Shown here piece after piece: positions 9,425 to 17,808 of a DNA stretch of 64,000 nucleotides (position 1 is its first letter; every line of letters begins with the position of its first letter). The position numbers were made by a program, and so were the translations under genes. Below the pieces are notes generated by a model. The model saw nothing but the letters and a program-made list of their open reading frames with translations. It was not told where the DNA came from and did not search any database. The stretch lies in assembly GCF_002975205.1 (NCBI RefSeq), contig NZ_PCOC01000002.1, positions 759,001-823,000 on the forward strand, written 5' to 3'. Source of the DNA: Ochrobactrum vermis (GTDB lineage: Bacteria > Pseudomonadota > Alphaproteobacteria > Rhizobiales > Rhizobiaceae).

Positions 9425-9450
9425 TAGAAATAGGTTCTATAATACAGAAC
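9425..9450. promoter_or_regulatory. Predicted IclR-type operator, gctA-like operon
   Basis: AGAAATAG is followed by the 17-bp inverted repeat GTTCTATAATACAGAAC (9434-9450), about 55 bp upstream of the start at 9505. It is the fourth member of the shared operator set. The 9279-9504 region otherwise holds only divergent promoters. Confidence 0.6.
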
Positions 9451-9504
9451 ACACAACGAAACGTAGAACGCGTTTATGACGCGCCCGGCTAATGGGAGGG
9501 TCAC

Positions 9505-10314
9505 TTGCGATCCAAGCTTTGCGAATTGGCCAGCCTAGTTAAAACTGGCATGAAAATCGCGATTCCGGTTGATTATGCCGGTGTCTCGATGGCCATGACC
9601 GGAGCGCTTGTCGAAAATGGTGCAAGTGACCTTCATCTGGTTTGCGTGCCGACCGGGGGGGTGCAGGCAGATATCCTGATCGGTGCAGGGCTGGTCAGAT
9701 GTATTGAAACGAGCGCTGTATCGCTGGGTGAGGCCGGCAGTGCGCCGCAGTTCAGTAACGCTGTCAAGCAGGGTGAAGTCGCGATACTCGATTCAACTTG
9801 TCCCGCGATTCATGCCGGTTTGATGGCGGCCCAGAAGGGGAGTCCGTTTCTGCCGATACGGGGACTCATTGGCACTGATATATTACGCAATAGGCCTGAC
9901 TGGCGCCTTATCGAAAATCCTTTCTCGAAGGATCCTGACCCCATCGTTCTGGTGCCTGCCATCCAGCCGGATGTTGCTATCTTCCATGCTCCAATGGCTG
10001 ACCGGTTCGGTAATGTCTGGGTGGGGCGTCGCCGGGAATTGGCGGCGATGGCATATGCTTCACGACAGACAATCGTAACTGTCGAAAGGGTTGTAGAGCA
10101 CAGCTTGCTAAGTGACGAGATCACAGCCGCAGGCACGCTCCCGTCACTCTATGTGACGGGTGTTGCTGTCGCGCCAAAAGGGGCCTGGCCCTACGGTCTT
10201 TGGGGAGAATATCCTCCTGATCTTGCAGAGCTGAAACGCTATGCCGGGCTTGCGCGAACCGCTGCCGGGTTCGCAGAATATATCAAGTCGCTTTCTCCGG
10301 AGTCCGTGCAATGA
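9505..10314 (+). CDS. CoA-transferase alpha subunit, GctA/IpdA-like
   Basis: This 269-residue protein is the alpha subunit of a family I CoA-transferase-type enzyme (glutaconate CoA-transferase GctA, 3-oxoadipate PcaI, or ring-cleaving hydrolase IpdA). Translation starts at a TTG at 9505, set by GGGAGG six bases upstream. The segment from APQFSNAVKQGE through RGLIGTDI is the typical core. The stop overlaps the beta-subunit start (ATGA), as expected for an obligate heterodimer. It is the first gene of a four-gene run (alpha, beta, CaiB, TPP enzyme) behind a shared operator. Whether it moves CoA or cleaves a C-C bond is discussed under the beta subunit. Confidence 0.88.
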   Translation: MRSKLCELASLVKTGMKIAIPVDYAGVSMAMTGALVENGASDLHLVCVPTGGVQADILIGAGLVRCIETSAVSLGEAGSAPQFSNAVKQGEVAILDSTCPAIHAGLMAAQKGSPFLPIRGLIGTDILRNRPDWRLIENPFSKDPDPIVLVPAIQPDVAIFHAPMADRFGNVWVGRRRELAAMAYASRQTIVTVERVVEHSLLSDEITAAGTLPSLYVTGVAVAPKGAWPYGLWGEYPPDLAELKRYAGLARTAAGFAEYIKSLSPESVQ

Positions 10315-11093
10315 TGCCAATTCTTGCTCGAGAGACACTGATTTATACAATCGCACAACTTCTTGAAGGTGTGCGACACGTTGCCGTTGGAGCATCGTCT
10401 CCCATCCCTGCCGCCGGTGCAATGCTTCGACGTGCGCTCAACAGGCGCGACGGCGGGGAAGCGGTCAAAATCTCGATTCTGGGTTCGGTCGAACATAATT
10501 TCTTCACCAACGGTTCCGCAGAGCTTTTTGATTGTGCTGGTCAGGGTCGGATAGATGCCTTTTTTCTGGGCGGTGGACAGATTGACGGGAAGGGCAACAT
10601 AAATCTTGTCGGCGTCGGTGATTATCCGCGAAGCACTGTGCGGTGGCCTGGTTCCTTTGGCTCTGCCTATCTTTACTTTGTCGTTCCGCGCATCATTCTT
10701 TTTCGCGAAGAGCACAGCCCACGTGTTCTGGTGAAAGAAGTGGATTTCATAAGTGCGGCGGGTGTCTCCGAGAAGAATGTCTACAGAACCGGCGGACCAT
10801 ATGCGTTGCTGACGGGCAAGGGGCTTTTCCATTTTGATAAAGAACGTGAAAATTTCCGTCTGACAAGCCTGCATAAAGGGCATGAGCTGGCAGACGTTAT
10901 GGAAGCGACCGGTTTCGACTTCGATCATTCGCCCAGGCCAGATTTAACGCCCGATCCTGATCCTTCCATCCTCCAGTTGCTGCGAGGACGTATATTGGAC
11001 GAACTTAGCGAAACCTATCCAGAATTTGCGACCGAGATGCGCCAGGAAATCGAGATGCTCTCGTCCGATGCATTTGAAATACAGGAAAATTGA
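10311..11093 (+). CDS. CoA-transferase beta subunit, GctB/IpdB-like
   Basis: This 260-residue partner of the alpha subunit shows the family features FFLGGGQIDGKGNIN, GDYPRSTVRWPG and NVYRTGGPYALLT. True transferases of the family carry a catalytic Glu in a short S-E-N-G or E-S-G motif near residue 50-60. Here the aligned stretch reads ISILGSVEH, so by eye the Glu is missing at that position. The steroid-ring hydrolase IpdAB, built on the same fold, also lacks it. The pair could therefore be a hydrolase acting on a CoA thioester. The start overlaps the alpha stop, and the next gene starts one base after this stop. Confidence 0.87.
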   Translation: MMPILARETLIYTIAQLLEGVRHVAVGASSPIPAAGAMLRRALNRRDGGEAVKISILGSVEHNFFTNGSAELFDCAGQGRIDAFFLGGGQIDGKGNINLVGVGDYPRSTVRWPGSFGSAYLYFVVPRIILFREEHSPRVLVKEVDFISAAGVSEKNVYRTGGPYALLTGKGLFHFDKERENFRLTSLHKGHELADVMEATGFDFDHSPRPDLTPDPDPSILQLLRGRILDELSETYPEFATEMRQEIEMLSSDAFEIQEN

Positions 11094-11094
11094 C

Positions 11095-12309
11095 ATGACG
11101 CATAAGCAAGTTTCCAACGGATCTCTTCAAGGCTTGAAAGTCATTGATGCAAGCCGAGTGTTGGGTGGGCCATATGCGGGGCAAATTCTCGCGGATCACG
11201 GCGCTGATGTCGTCAAGATCGAGCCACCGGGTGGGGATGAAACCCGTGGATGGGGACCGCCTTTTCTGGATGATGCGGCAAGCTATTTTCTTGGTCTCAA
11301 TCGCAACAAACGCGGCATGGCGCTAGATATGTCCAAGTCGGCCGGACAAGAGTTGCTGCTGCATCTGCTTGAGACGGCCGATGTCTTCATTGAAAATTTT
11401 AAGAGCGGCACGCTTGAGCGCTGGGGCCTGAACCGTACAGTTCTGACTGAACGTTTCCCCAAGCTCATTCATTGCCGGATATCCGGTTTCGGTAGCGACG
11501 GGCCACTGGGCGGCTTGCCCGGCTATGATGCGGCGATCCAGGCGGCTTGCGGCATTATGAGTGTGAACGGTGAAAAGGGTGGACAGGCTCTGCGTGTCGG
11601 TTTGCCGGTGGTCGATATGGTAACCGGCCTGAACGCCGTCATAGGGATTATGATGGCGCTGAATGAACGCGTAACGAGCGGTAAGGGCCAGTTTGTGGAG
11701 ACGACACTCTACGATTGCGGCTTTTCTCTTCTCCACCCGCATTTGCCGAATTTCTATCTCTCGGGGAAAGTGGCTGGAACCTCCGGCAATGCGCATCCTA
11801 ACATATGCCCGTATGACACATTCTTGACCGCGACGGACCCGATCTTTCTTGCAGTCGGCAATAACCGGCAGTTCGAGATATTATGCCAGATGATCGGTAA
11901 GCCGGATCTGCCTTCAGATTCACGATTTACAAACAACGGGCAGCGAAATCGAAACAGGGACGCCTTGAAGGCTGAACTGGAAAAGGGGTTGGCTGCTTTT
12001 GAATGTAAGGCGATCGCGAAGGATTTGATTGAGGCCGGGGTTCCCTGCGGTGCCGTTCGAACCATCGATCAGGTGATCGACGATCCGCATACGAAACACC
12101 GGGAAATGGTTGTGGATATCGATGATTTTCGCAGTACAGGGAGTCCGATCAAGATGTCGCGAACTCCGGCCAGTTATAGACGCAAGCCGCCGCGCTTTGC
12201 TCAACATACAAATGAAATTCTTAGCGAGCATGGTGTCGATATCGAGGACTATCGGGAAGTTCTGCCAGGGATGGAAACGGTTTCACCAATACCGGCAAAA
12301 ACGGTCTAG
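11095..12309 (+). CDS. CaiB/BaiF family (type III) CoA-transferase
   Basis: This 404-residue type III CoA-transferase moves CoA between carboxylic acids, as in formyl-CoA or succinyl-CoA transferases. The start at 11095 (MTHKQVSNG) has AGGAAAAT upstream and lies immediately after the beta-subunit stop. The N-terminus LKVIDASRVLGGPYAGQ is typical, and the catalytic Asp is kept in VGLPVVDMVTG. It is the third gene in the run. A second, diverged paralogue lies at 18786-20018. It probably activates the acid that the pathway degrades; the specific acid is unknown. Confidence 0.93.
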   Translation: MTHKQVSNGSLQGLKVIDASRVLGGPYAGQILADHGADVVKIEPPGGDETRGWGPPFLDDAASYFLGLNRNKRGMALDMSKSAGQELLLHLLETADVFIENFKSGTLERWGLNRTVLTERFPKLIHCRISGFGSDGPLGGLPGYDAAIQAACGIMSVNGEKGGQALRVGLPVVDMVTGLNAVIGIMMALNERVTSGKGQFVETTLYDCGFSLLHPHLPNFYLSGKVAGTSGNAHPNICPYDTFLTATDPIFLAVGNNRQFEILCQMIGKPDLPSDSRFTNNGQRNRNRDALKAELEKGLAAFECKAIAKDLIEAGVPCGAVRTIDQVIDDPHTKHREMVVDIDDFRSTGSPIKMSRTPASYRRKPPRFAQHTNEILSEHGVDIEDYREVLPGMETVSPIPAKTV

Positions 12310-12467
12310 AGATTTACTGTGAGAATTAAGGCTGGTTTGCGTTCGGGAAACGATAAAGGCAAACAGGACGATTTTGGCAAAGCCGTTTTACGGAAACCGT
12401 TCTGGTTTGGTTTATCGGCATTCCGACCACTCCGATACTTCGCTTCAAAATGAGGGAACTAACACAA

Positions 12468-14018
12468 ATGAACGGCGCCGATCTTCTGTGCGAAACCTTG
12501 CTGTCAAATGGAATTGACGTCTGTTTTGCCAATCCGGGAACGTCCGAGATGCACTTCGTGGCAGCGTTGGACAGGCAGCCGAAAATCCGGTGCGTACTTG
12601 GCCTTTTCGAAGGTGTGGTGACCGGAGCCGCGGACGGGTACGCCCGTATGGCGGATAGGCCGGCGGCTACTCTGCTGCATCTGGGACCGGGGTTGGCGAA
12701 TGGTCTTGCCAATCTGCACAATGCCCGTCGTGCTTTCACGCCGATAGTCAATGTCGTTGGAGATCATGCGACACAGCACCTTGCCTATGACGCCCCATTG
12801 ACTTCCGATATAGAGTCACTGGCGCGTCCGATGTCGGGCTGGGTTGGAAGAGCTCAATCGGCAGATGATGTGGGGCGGCAGTCGGCACGTGCGATTACGG
12901 AAGCCAACAGGGCGCCCGGCGCCATCTCCACTCTTATCCTTCCCGCTGATGCCGCGTGGGGAGAGGTGCACAGCAACGTGCCCGGGAAAGCATCGAGAAT
13001 TCCGGCTGACCAACCGGACTCTGACAAGATAAGAGAGGCCGCGCAGGCTTTGCGCGCAGGAAAGAATACGACCATTCTCGTTTCGGGAATAGCGCTAAGG
13101 GCGGAAAATCTCGAAACGCTGGGCCGGATCGCCTCGATGAGCGGCGCACGGCTGATGGCACAGCAATCGAATAGCAGGATACAGCGCGGTGCAGGACGTG
13201 TCGCCCTTGATCGAGTGCCTTTTGCCATCGATAAAGCGATTGAAATTTTCGCCGAGACGCAGCAGATTATCCTGATAGGTGCAAAGGCACCCGTCGGCTT
13301 CTTTGCTTATCCTGGCAAGCCGAGCAGTATGCTGCCCGTTGGCTGCATGGTTCTCGATATGGCATCGAACCATCAGGATTTGAAGGCCGCAATCGCCATG
13401 CTTGCCGACGAACTCGGGATCAACGCAACGACCGGCGCCATTGTTGCAAAGCGTGAAAAGCCCTCCATGCCAGATGGGACACTGACGCCTGAAGCGATTT
13501 CGCTCGCGCTGGCCCACCATATGCCGGAAAATTCGATTATATGCGATGAATCCGTTTCGTCAGGCCGGGATTTTTTCCGACATACATACAGTGCGGAACC
13601 TCATGATTTTCTACAGCTCACGGGAGGCTCAATCGGGATAGGGTTACCTCTGGCTGTGGGCGCGTCCATTGCCTGCCCGGATCGTAAAGTGATCACTCTA
13701 CAGGCGGATGGCAGCGGTATGTATACGGTACAGGCTCTCTGGAGCCAGGCACGGGAGAGGCTTGATGTTCTGACCATTGTCTATGCGAACCAGCGCTATA
13801 ACATTCTGCATGGTGAGCTTAAGCAGGTGGGGGCAGGGGTTGCAGGTTTCAACGCAAGCCGAATGCTTGATCTGGTCGATCCAACGCTTGATTGGGTCGG
13901 CCTTGCCAACGGCATGGGCGTCGAGGCTGTTCGCGTGGATACCGTGGCGGGATTTGAGAATGCACTAAAGGCTGCCTGCCAGCAAAAAGGGCCTTTCCTG
14001 ATCGAAGCCATTATCTGA
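12468..14018 (+). CDS. TPP-dependent enzyme, acetolactate synthase-like
   Basis: This 516-residue thiamine diphosphate enzyme belongs to the large acetolactate synthase / benzoylformate decarboxylase / oxalyl-CoA decarboxylase superfamily. It shows the N-terminal pyrimidine domain with cofactor-activating Glu48 (GLFEGVVTGAADGYAR), a central domain, and the C-terminal diphosphate domain with the QADGSGMYT to YANQRYN metal-binding motif. The start at 12468 is preferred over 12450 because GAGGGA lies before it. The 158-bp gap from the CaiB gene holds no gene. It is not a biosynthetic IlvB, since no small subunit is nearby; a catabolic decarboxylase or lyase is more likely. Confidence 0.88.
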   Translation: MNGADLLCETLLSNGIDVCFANPGTSEMHFVAALDRQPKIRCVLGLFEGVVTGAADGYARMADRPAATLLHLGPGLANGLANLHNARRAFTPIVNVVGDHATQHLAYDAPLTSDIESLARPMSGWVGRAQSADDVGRQSARAITEANRAPGAISTLILPADAAWGEVHSNVPGKASRIPADQPDSDKIREAAQALRAGKNTTILVSGIALRAENLETLGRIASMSGARLMAQQSNSRIQRGAGRVALDRVPFAIDKAIEIFAETQQIILIGAKAPVGFFAYPGKPSSMLPVGCMVLDMASNHQDLKAAIAMLADELGINATTGAIVAKREKPSMPDGTLTPEAISLALAHHMPENSIICDESVSSGRDFFRHTYSAEPHDFLQLTGGSIGIGLPLAVGASIACPDRKVITLQADGSGMYTVQALWSQARERLDVLTIVYANQRYNILHGELKQVGAGVAGFNASRMLDLVDPTLDWVGLANGMGVEAVRVDTVAGFENALKAACQQKGPFLIEAII

Positions 14019-14027
14019 ATCTTTAAG

Positions 14028-14066
14028 AGCGCCCGATTCCACAGAAGTGGTCGGGCGCTTTATCTC
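14028..14066 (+). terminator. Rho-independent terminator after the TPP enzyme gene
   Basis: Stem AGCGCCCGA / TCGGGCGCT with a 14-nt loop, followed by a T-rich run (TTATCTCTTTGTTTTT), just after the stop at 14018. It ends the four-gene operon. The remaining sequence to 14221 shows nothing else. Confidence 0.8.
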
Positions 14067-14221
14067 TTTGTTTTTACGCGCTGTCCGACGTAAAAATGCT
14101 TCGCACTTTTGCTGCAAATGCTTCAGACGCAGAATATCTTCTCAGCAACATAGACGATCTCACTGGTGAGCGGCACAGCATTTGCGCCTTATATGACATC
14201 CTGCACATGACGAAAGATAAG

Positions 14222-15256
14222 TTACGAGGCTGGGGCTTGTTCGAAATGGGCGAAAAGAGCGCTTGCGGAAAACACACCATTGCTTGTCACCACACCAGAT
14301 ACGAGGTGAGGCGGGGTTACGTCGAAAGCCGGATACCAGCCTTTTGCTAGCGGTGAAGCTGTCCGTTGGCCGAGGCAATGGAGGCTCTCCTCCGGGTTTC
14401 TGTCTTCCATGGGCACGTCGGCGTCCGTCGGTGTATTGCGGTCAGGGCTCTGCACCATGGCAAAGTAGGGAAGGCCAAAATGTTGTGCCGCGATTGCAAG
14501 TTGCAACGTACCAACCTTGTTGACGACGTGGCCGGACATGGTAACCCTGTCGGCTGCCGTCATCAGCCGTGCGACGTTGCCGCGCGCCATTGCCCAGGCG
14601 CCCATATTGTCGGTAATGACGGTTACCTCGAAATCCATTTCCGCAAGGCTGTGAGCGGTAAGCCGCGCCCCTTGCAGATAGGGACGGGTTTCGGAGCAAA
14701 TGAAGCTGACCCGTTTACCTGCGCGCCTGACGGCCGCAGCTGTTTCGATAATAGTTGCTTCTGCCCAGCAGTGGGTGAGCACGCTGTCACCATCGGCGAT
14801 CACACTTGCGCCATGGATCCCGAGACGTCTGGCTGTCGCACGACGTTCATTCCAAACACGCTCGATGGCGGCCTCGAACTGACCAAGAAAATCATCGGCA
14901 CCGGCGAAGGTTTCTGTATCGGCCAACAACACCCTGACGACATTGGCGATATGATCATTGGTCGCTCTGGTCGCGATCAGGCGCGCACCGGCGCGTCGCA
15001 TCAGATCAAGCCGGTTCTGCTCACCGGAAAGGAGTTGTGCTTCGCGCGCGGCCAGAACCATGCCTGCACTGGCGGCATAGAAAGGCCCCCCGCTCTGTGT
15101 CACCATCTGTTCGATGGCGATCGCCACGTCTTCCACCGTGCGGCAGACCACGAAGGATTTTTCGAACGGGAAGACTCGCCTGTCGAGGATGCGCACGCAG
15201 TCGGGCTCCAGGATCACGTTCTCGCGCATTATGGTGGGCAAAGTGATGGAATGCAT
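14222..15256 (-). CDS. MtnA-like sugar-phosphate isomerase (eIF2B-related)
   Basis: This 344-residue protein belongs to the eIF2B-alpha-like family that includes methylthioribose-1-phosphate isomerase MtnA. The active-site positions are recognisable: Cys163 in LTHC and Asp236 in AADRVTMSG, close to Cys160 and Asp240 of Bacillus MtnA. ETRPYLQGARLTA, ITDNMGAWAM and VVNKVGT are also conserved. It is clearly diverged from standard MtnA (SGHVVNKVGT replaces the usual NGDVANKIGT). GGAGGAA sets the start at 15256. It lies downstream of a GntR regulator and near the MTR kinase, so a role in methylthioribose or deoxyribose salvage is likely. Confidence 0.85.
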   Translation of the reverse strand: MHSITLPTIMRENVILEPDCVRILDRRVFPFEKSFVVCRTVEDVAIAIEQMVTQSGGPFYAASAGMVLAAREAQLLSGEQNRLDLMRRAGARLIATRATNDHIANVVRVLLADTETFAGADDFLGQFEAAIERVWNERRATARRLGIHGASVIADGDSVLTHCWAEATIIETAAAVRRAGKRVSFICSETRPYLQGARLTAHSLAEMDFEVTVITDNMGAWAMARGNVARLMTAADRVTMSGHVVNKVGTLQLAIAAQHFGLPYFAMVQSPDRNTPTDADVPMEDRNPEESLHCLGQRTASPLAKGWYPAFDVTPPHLVSGVVTSNGVFSASALFAHFEQAPAS

Positions 15257-15284
15257 ATTTCCTCCAGGACGCTGAGGCCTCGGT

Positions 15285-15301
15285 GATGATTGACAATCAT
15301 C
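15285..15301. promoter_or_regulatory. Perfect palindrome, candidate GntR operator
   Basis: GATGATTG-A-CAATCATC is a perfect 8-bp inverted repeat with a single central base, 29 bp upstream of the MtnA-like start. It is a plausible site for the adjacent GntR/FCD regulator. A different palindrome, CAACATATGTTG at 16203-16214, lies in the GntR/MtnK divergent region. Confidence 0.45.
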
Positions 15302-15381
15302 TTATTCAATCTGGCTCAACCTGTCCGTCCAGTAATGGAATTAACATAATGAAATACATAATTTCAATATTAAAATTTAAA

Positions 15382-16146
15382 CTAGGGTACTGCATCGGCA
15401 GCGCGTCGCCAATCCTGGGCTTCCGCGTATCTGGCGCGCAAGTAATCCATAAGTTCGGTGAAAGCTTCCTCGGTCGTGCGCTGGTTTCGGCTATAGACCC
15501 CCAGCAAGATGCGTCTGTGAAAGCCAGCAATCAGCATGCGATCACGGAACTTGAATACCACCATATTGGCAGGTGGAATCAGCACTTCGAGCAAGCCCTG
15601 AAGAAAGAAGCTATAGACACCATTGCCCGTTGCCTGAGCCAATGCTTGATGAAAGCGCACATCGGCGGCGCAGAAATCGACGTCGCTGATGGTGGCATCT
15701 TCCTGCAATACCAGTTCCCTTTCAAGCGCGGCAAGGTCGTCGTCCGTGCGGCGCTGGATTGCGTATTTCAAGCACAGAAGCCCCGTATCATGGCGAAATT
15801 CGGCAATATCGATCAGCGAAAACGAACCGAGGCTCGAAAGAAGCATCATGATGCCGACCATGTTCTCGCGGGTCTGATCAAAGCTTGGTCGGTTGACGAA
15901 TATACCTCCCCCTGGTCCGCGCTTGGAGCGGATCAGATGTTGGGCAGCAAGTCGCTTCAGGGCTTCGCGAATTGTAGGGACCGATACACCGTAATGTTCA
16001 GCCAGATCGCCCTCTGTCGACAGGCGTTCATCGATCTTCAGTTCGCCATTAAGGATGCTGTCGCGGATATCATCCGCGATTTGCCGCGTGATCTGCCGCG
16101 GTGCCTGGGGGGCTTCCGTTTCCGGAAGAGGTTTGATGTCGGTCAT
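15382..16146 (-). CDS. GntR-family regulator with FCD domain
   Basis: This 254-residue regulator has an N-terminal GntR winged helix (residues about 15-80, with LSTEGDLAEHYGVSVPTIREALKRL) and a C-terminal FadR-type FCD ligand domain with the metal-binding pattern (EFRHDTG, RFHQALAQATGN). The start at 16146 (MTDIKPL) has AAAAGGAA upstream. FCD regulators usually repress sugar-acid or organic-acid catabolism and respond to a pathway intermediate. It lies between the MtnA-like gene, 125 bp downstream on the same strand, and the divergent mtnK. It most likely controls both. Confidence 0.92.
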   Translation of the reverse strand: MTDIKPLPETEAPQAPRQITRQIADDIRDSILNGELKIDERLSTEGDLAEHYGVSVPTIREALKRLAAQHLIRSKRGPGGGIFVNRPSFDQTRENMVGIMMLLSSLGSFSLIDIAEFRHDTGLLCLKYAIQRRTDDDLAALERELVLQEDATISDVDFCAADVRFHQALAQATGNGVYSFFLQGLLEVLIPPANMVVFKFRDRMLIAGFHRRILLGVYSRNQRTTEEAFTELMDYLRARYAEAQDWRRAADAVP

Positions 16147-16346
16147 GGTTCCTTTTCCCGGATGTGTCATGCCAGCATAATGCGATATCTGGCAGTTGCA
16201 GACAACATATGTTGACGGCCAAATCGCAAATTGTAATATGATAATTAAATGGGGGACGAGAATAATCAGAGATTGCTGCTCATGAAGCGAGCTTCCGGGA
16301 GTGGTCGAGATTTCCTGATGATGAACAACCTCATGGCCTGCCCGTG

Positions 16347-16447
16347 AAGTGTATCCCGAAAAGCGTGAAGCGGTTTTCGGGACAAGATAGCCACAATAGC
16401 AAAGAGATTGAGCATTTCTGATGATCCAATTAAACCGGAAATGCTCC
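16347..16447. repeat. 101-bp palindromic repeat, Bru-RS-like (copy 2)
   Basis: It contains CCCGAAAAGCGTGAAGCGG and TTTTCGGG near the start and ends CCGGAAATGCTCC. It matches the reverse complement of the copy at 4120-4220 along its length. It lies in the 370-bp divergent region between the GntR gene and mtnK, so it may separate their promoters or form part of the mtnK leader. Confidence 0.7.
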
Positions 16448-16517
16448 AGGACGAAATATGAGGCGTTTGCGGGCGACCGCAGCTCCAATCGAGAGTTTTT
16501 TCCGAGAGTGAGGCGGC

Positions 16518-17798
16518 ATGACTGATAAGACGATCACGACAACTGCGGTCGCATTCAATGAACACACGCTTAAGGCTTATCTTGGTTCGACGCCTCGGCT
16601 GAATGCGGTGTTCGATGAAGCGGTTGAAGATCTGCTTATCGATGAGATCGGCGATGGCAATCTGAATTTCGTTTTTTTCGTGCGTGGCAAGAAGGCAGCG
16701 TTGGCGCTCAAACAGGCGCTTCCCTATTCGCGCATGTCCGGTGGTTCGCGTTCATTGACATGCGAGCGACTGGCTTTTGAAACTAAAGCGCTGAGGATAT
16801 TTGCGCAGCTCGCACCCGATCATGTTCCGGTGGTCCATCACTATGATGCCGAAAAATCGTTGATGGCACAGGAGTTTCTCTCGCCGCATATCATCATGCG
16901 CAAGGGCATGGTCGATGGTGTGGTTTACCCTCATTTTGCCGATCATATTTCAACTTATCTGGCCCGTTGTCTGTACGGGACGTCGGATTTTGCGCTGGCT
17001 GCGACGCGGAAGCGTGAACTGGTGGCTGATTTTGCACGCAATATCGAACTGTGTGAAATCACCGAACGACTGATCTTTACGGAGCCCTTTGTGCGCTCCA
17101 CGAATAACAGATGGACGAGTCCGGCCTTGGATGCGCATGTCGAACGCATTCAGTCTGACACAGTATTGAAACTCCGCGTGGCGGAATTGAAGCAAAAATT
17201 TCTGACGCGAACCGATGCGCTGCTTCACGCAGACCTGCATTCCGGGTCGATCATGCTGACGGAGAGGGATACAAAGGTCATCGATCCGGAATTTGCGGTG
17301 TTTGGCCCAATGGGGTTCGATATTGGCATTTTGATCGGCAACCTGCTGCTTAACTATTTCGCCCAACCTGTTTATGAGCTATCTGGAGGCGATCGCGGGG
17401 GCTATCGTCAGTATATTCTGACTATGGTCCAGGATGTCTGGTCTGGCTTTGCTTCGAAGTTCTCCCTGCTCTGCCAGGAGCCATCCGATGCAGGCATCTT
17501 CTCCACTTCTGCTTATGACCCGTCGATTGAGGGTATGAGTCAGGCACGTGATGCCTTCGTTCGCTCCTATCTCGACGAAGTCCTGCGCGACACCATCGGT
17601 TATGCTGCGGTTGAGATGATCCGGCGCACCATCGGTCCAGCTCATACGCTCGACTATGAACTTATCACGGATCATGCACTTCGGGCGAAAAGTGAAGCTG
17701 CTGTTCTTGCTTGCGCCACAGGTATGTTGGCACGACCGTTTTCGATCCGCACGATAAGTGACGTGTGCTGCTTCGGTCAGGAGTGTGAGGCGCTATAG
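16518..17798 (+). CDS. mtnK: S-methyl-5-thioribose kinase
   Basis: This 426-residue kinase of the APH/choline-kinase fold phosphorylates methylthioribose on C1 with ATP. Methylthioribose comes from methylthioadenosine, a by-product of polyamine and quorum-signal synthesis. The catalytic loop HADLHSGSIMLT and the segment KVIDPEFAVFGPMGFDIG are the MtnK signature. The N-terminal IGDGNLNFVFFV is the glycine-rich nucleotide loop. It starts at 16518 after a GAGTGAGGCGG ribosome site, diverges from the GntR gene and converges with the LysR gene. Together with the MtnA-like isomerase it makes a two-step salvage module; the later methionine-salvage enzymes are not in the window. Confidence 0.93.
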   Translation: MTDKTITTTAVAFNEHTLKAYLGSTPRLNAVFDEAVEDLLIDEIGDGNLNFVFFVRGKKAALALKQALPYSRMSGGSRSLTCERLAFETKALRIFAQLAPDHVPVVHHYDAEKSLMAQEFLSPHIIMRKGMVDGVVYPHFADHISTYLARCLYGTSDFALAATRKRELVADFARNIELCEITERLIFTEPFVRSTNNRWTSPALDAHVERIQSDTVLKLRVAELKQKFLTRTDALLHADLHSGSIMLTERDTKVIDPEFAVFGPMGFDIGILIGNLLLNYFAQPVYELSGGDRGGYRQYILTMVQDVWSGFASKFSLLCQEPSDAGIFSTSAYDPSIEGMSQARDAFVRSYLDEVLRDTIGYAAVEMIRRTIGPAHTLDYELITDHALRAKSEAAVLACATGMLARPFSIRTISDVCCFGQECEAL

Positions 17799-17808
17799 CT
17801 GGAATGGC

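Noticed and set aside
12380-12400. A third copy of the MerR/LiuR-like operator (CGTTTTACGGAAACCGTT)
   Set aside because: It shares only the central GGAAAC core, lacks the outer TTGACG and CGTCAA arms, and does not sit at a clear promoter.
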